Below, one piece after another: positions 61,075 to 64,000 of a DNA stretch of 64,000 bases; the first letter of the stretch is position 1, and every line of letters begins with the position of its first letter. Location: the NCBI GenBank assembly GCA_033439255.1, contig CM065882.1, positions 2,046,001 through 2,110,000 of the forward strand. The letters are read 5' to 3'. Under the pieces are notes generated by a model. That model was not told the DNA's origin, ran no database searches, and was given only the letters and a program-made list of their open reading frames with translations. The stretch comes from Hericium rajendrae. Taxonomy: Eukaryota; Basidiomycota; Agaricomycetes; Russulales; Hericiaceae. A program made the position numbers and the translations under genes.

Positions 61075-64000
61075 GAGGTCAGCAAGCACGCCAGGACAAG
61101 CTGTCTGCGGCGCTCGTGTCGGGATTCACACCCCGACCACAGTTAATGTGATGCATCTGGGAAGGATGCAATGCCGGTCCGCGGGACAAGCCTCGCGCGA
61201 CAGGACTAGATCGGAAAGAAGAAGAAGAGCTCACCTGGACGACCCTGCCTGATAGCTCGTGCTCCAATCCACCGAGGGCGAGGGCTGCATAGCGCCACTC
61301 ACCCCGAAGGACCCTAAGCGGGGTCGTCGTCCGACCCGGACATTGGCAGTGCCTCTGAGGGAGTCGAGGCGCGCAGAGGGAGGCGGCCGTGACGGAGGCG
61401 GCGACGGAGACGACTTTGAGCGCGGCGTTGTGGAGAGGGGGCCAAATAGGCCGAGGATAAGTGGACTGCGACTTGGACTTAGCTCGGTGGTGACCGCGAA
61501 ATCGGGATGCACAGTGTTACTCGGCAAGACAGCGCTGGCACCGTCGCGCGCAACATTAGCTACCCACGTGACTTCCATCCCTCCTCTCGGTGACGCGTTT
61601 CCGCGAACATCCTTCCTCCTGATCATCAGCATCCTGAAGTAGCGGTGTCCGCCAGCATCTCCCTCCATCCGTTGTACGGCTAAGAAATACTACCTCCGTC
61701 TCCCAGTGCCTTGCAGAATATTCGAAGTGATGAAATGTGTCTGAATTTCTGCCGGTGCTCGCTGATGATCATGATGCTTCCAGGCATATCTGATGTCAGG
61801 CAACCGCTTGAGCACTCCGTACACAGGTCGTGTACGGTATGAGGCATCAAAATGAAGGTGACACATAATATTCACTAATCGACGGCGCGGCGGCTACGGC
61901 ATCGACAGAGAAATTAATGAAGCGGACCGAACTAACGCATCAGACGTGCCATTCGCCTTCCAAGTGAGGGGCATAAAAAATGACATGGCCGTTTTTCCCC
62001 CGACAAACGGAGCCCGTAGGAAGAATCAATTGACAAGCTTCCGTTTTGCACCCGGTTGACCGCTCCTGGATCAACATCAGCGTATTGAAGTCCGAATATG
62101 GAGCGGGATTTTCTTACCAAGCCACCGTGGTCTCTTCAAGCTCATCGGGCCAAGTCGTTGGGCTATTCTGGTCCGTATTTAGTTAGCAGTTGACGTCGAT
62201 ATTGATCGCATCCATGCCGGAGTCGCTGGAAGCAGTTCATTCAGTACAAAGGAAGAGACAATCCCGATACGCATGTCAACGGAGGCAGGTGAAGGAGACC
62301 AAGGATAGCGAGGATGAAATTTAAACATACTCTCGAAAGTTCTGAACGCACGCAAGAGCAAAATCCTTCGGCGCGATGGCAGTGCGCAGTAGGGAGACAT
62401 CTTTGAAAGTTCCGCCTCGCCCAACCCCAAGAAAAGCGGTAAGGGTGCGCCTGAGCCTCGAGCATTTCTGGCGTGTAGTTACACCAGACCTGAGCCACGA
62501 GCACATGACTTTGCATTCGCATAGAACACCTCCACGTTCTCCATGTGTCAGAATACTATAGTACACCCCAGCAGGACAGAGCATACACCAAGTGAACTCC
62601 GGTAAACTTGCGTACCGTACCCGATTTTTTCCGGTTGTTTAAGCACAGCTCATTCATTGATGATAACCATCCTCACGACCCATGATCACCATCCCCGATT
62701 ACTCTTCTGTTCAGGCAGAAGATGGGCGTCCCGCAGTCTCAGTCGATCATCAGGGCCCAGTGCATGACTTTGAAAGCCAGCATTATCGATGCTGAGTGCT
62801 GTAGCGATCGGCGGCGGCGGGTGAGTGAACAATGGGAAGGAAATTTTGCATTTCCAGGGGGCGCACGCCTGCTTCCTAAAGGCCCAAAGATACGTCACAA
62901 TTGCCTGATGGACCACCACTTTTAGTCGCGAAAGTTTCGGCACCAATGAGGATGAAATCGACCTATCCACAGCAATTGAGGCCAACATACCTGTTCAAAG
63001 ATCCTGGCCCCGTCTATCGGTTAGAATACAGTGGTGCTTCAGTATCTGTGGATCTGCGATGATTTACAACCTCGACAGCGACACGATGGCCAATGACCAT
63101 GCACCACTCACCGAGGGCACAGAAAAGGCTCTACAGGAAGCAGATAGACTTACAGCTTTGGCATCATCGGCATCGTAGAGAGCAATCTCAGGCAGTTCTA
63201 CCCGTTCGTGGTTGAGCTTATTCATCCTTAGAAGCTGAGGGGCACGTACCTCAGCACTGGAGTCTGTCGGCTGGTCATTGTGGATATCGTCAATGTACAC
63301 AAGCATACGACGATGAACTGCCGGGGATATGAAGCATTATGCATTACAACGCACTACTATGATCAGGACGAGTTGGGTCCGAGGCCAAGAACGAAACGAG
63401 GCTGCCGGTGGCGGCGATTTGCAAATTCCTGCTCTCAGAAGCAAGAATTGCAGAACCCTTGAGCCAATCGTTGCACGCACAACCCGACTGCATGAATTTC
63501 ACACTTACGAGAAGCTGGAAAGTACTTTTGCTGTCGATATCGTGATATGTAGACATACAGTTTCCGGTCCCGGCTATGGCAAAGCATCTGACCCGTTCGT
63601 CGGGGCACGGAGTCCATCACCTGGAAACTTCTCAGCTCCGAAATTCAGACTTCTTTCCAGGTCTTGAAACCGCACATGATTCTATGCGGGGTGTTATGGT
63701 ATCAGATTGGCCCCGATCTGCGGCTTGAAACGACTGTGAGCGATGAGAGCGGCACTGATGTGCGAAGAACAATAGAACTTAGCATCTGGAGGAGTGGGGT
63801 TTCTGATCAAGGCGGACTGATACTGGCATGTGGATGATCCTGATTGCAGACAAAGGATACGGATTGCAGAGTGCAGACAAAGGATGCGGATTACAGAGTG
63901 CAGACAAAGGATACGGATTGCAGAGTGCAGACAAAGCAGACGAGCAGAAGGACGGGAATATTGTCGGCCGCGGATCAGCGACGTCGGACGTCCAGAGACA
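61075..64000. other. Unassigned 2.9-kb end of the window
   Basis: A minus-strand frame at 61231-61668 has Ser/Pro/Arg-rich, protein-like composition (LSPSRSPLILGLFGPLS) and could be the 5' end of the dolichol kinase transcript. Beyond it, short exon-like pieces appear on the minus strand with splice-like borders: PEIALYDADDAKA near 63145-63190 and IDGARIFEQ near 62997-63025. They may belong to a multi-exon gene I cannot identify. No tRNA or transposon feature is seen before the minisatellite. Confidence 0.35.
63846..63937. repeat. 27-bp minisatellite, about 3.4 copies
   Basis: Units begin GCAGACAAAGGATACGG at 63846, 63873, 63900 and 63927, exactly 27 bp apart. The copies differ at one or two positions and the last is partial. 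It is followed by GCAGACGAGCAGAAGG. No reading frame is involved. Confidence 0.95.

Noticed and set aside
63846-63937. CRISPR array
   Set aside because: The units are directly adjacent without spacers, and the genome is eukaryotic; it is a minisatellite.

Overview
The window looks like about 64 kb of an Agaricomycete (mushroom-forming basidiomycete) nuclear genome. Genes are dense and split by many introns of about 45-60 nt with GT..(CTAAY)..AG signals. The gene set fits: a basidiomycete-type sesquiterpene synthase, ERG3, a hybrid histidine kinase, LAMMER and MYST genes, and Zn2Cys6 regulators. There is no bacterial-style operon. I joined exons by eye from splice signals and family conservation, so ends are reliable mainly where a conserved domain runs to them.

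Layout. 0.1-5.2 kb: a complex I subunit (NDUFB10 type), tRNA-Gly(GCC), a peroxisomal crotonase, a DUF1295 membrane reductase and a GFA/CENP-V zinc protein. 5.6-13.2 kb: a MYST acetyltransferase with tandem PHD fingers, divergent from a LAMMER kinase. 14.9-25.8 kb: a secreted aspartic protease, ERG3, an intron-containing tRNA-Arg(CCG), RAE1, a SLM1-type BAR/PH protein and PHO88/SND3. 26.3-32.5 kb: ATP synthase subunit g, urate oxidase with a 694-nt intron, and a C2H2 plus Zn2Cys6 transcription factor. 32.5-35.0 kb: non-coding DNA with decayed tandem duplications. 35.0-37.4 kb: SWD2 and RPB5 head to head. 37.4-43.1 kb: gene-poor, with one sesquiterpene synthase. 43.1-46.5 kb: one continuous frame joining a cystathionine beta-lyase to a mevalonate kinase. 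46.7-51.1 kb: VPS71/SWC6, mitochondrial ribosomal protein mL46 and homocitrate synthase. 51.7-61.1 kb: a large hybrid histidine kinase and a dolichol kinase. 61.1-64.0 kb: no gene I can support, ending in a 27-bp minisatellite.

The most striking observation is the cystathionine beta-lyase/mevalonate kinase fusion. The lyase C-terminus passes without a stop codon, through a linker of about 45 residues, into the mevalonate kinase N-terminus. No ATG lies in the linker from which the kinase could start alone. It would put a methionine-pathway enzyme and the mevalonate-pathway kinase on one polypeptide, about 2 kb from a sesquiterpene synthase. Two conserved genes assembled here, RPB5 and VPS71, are built of exons too short for simple ORF calling.
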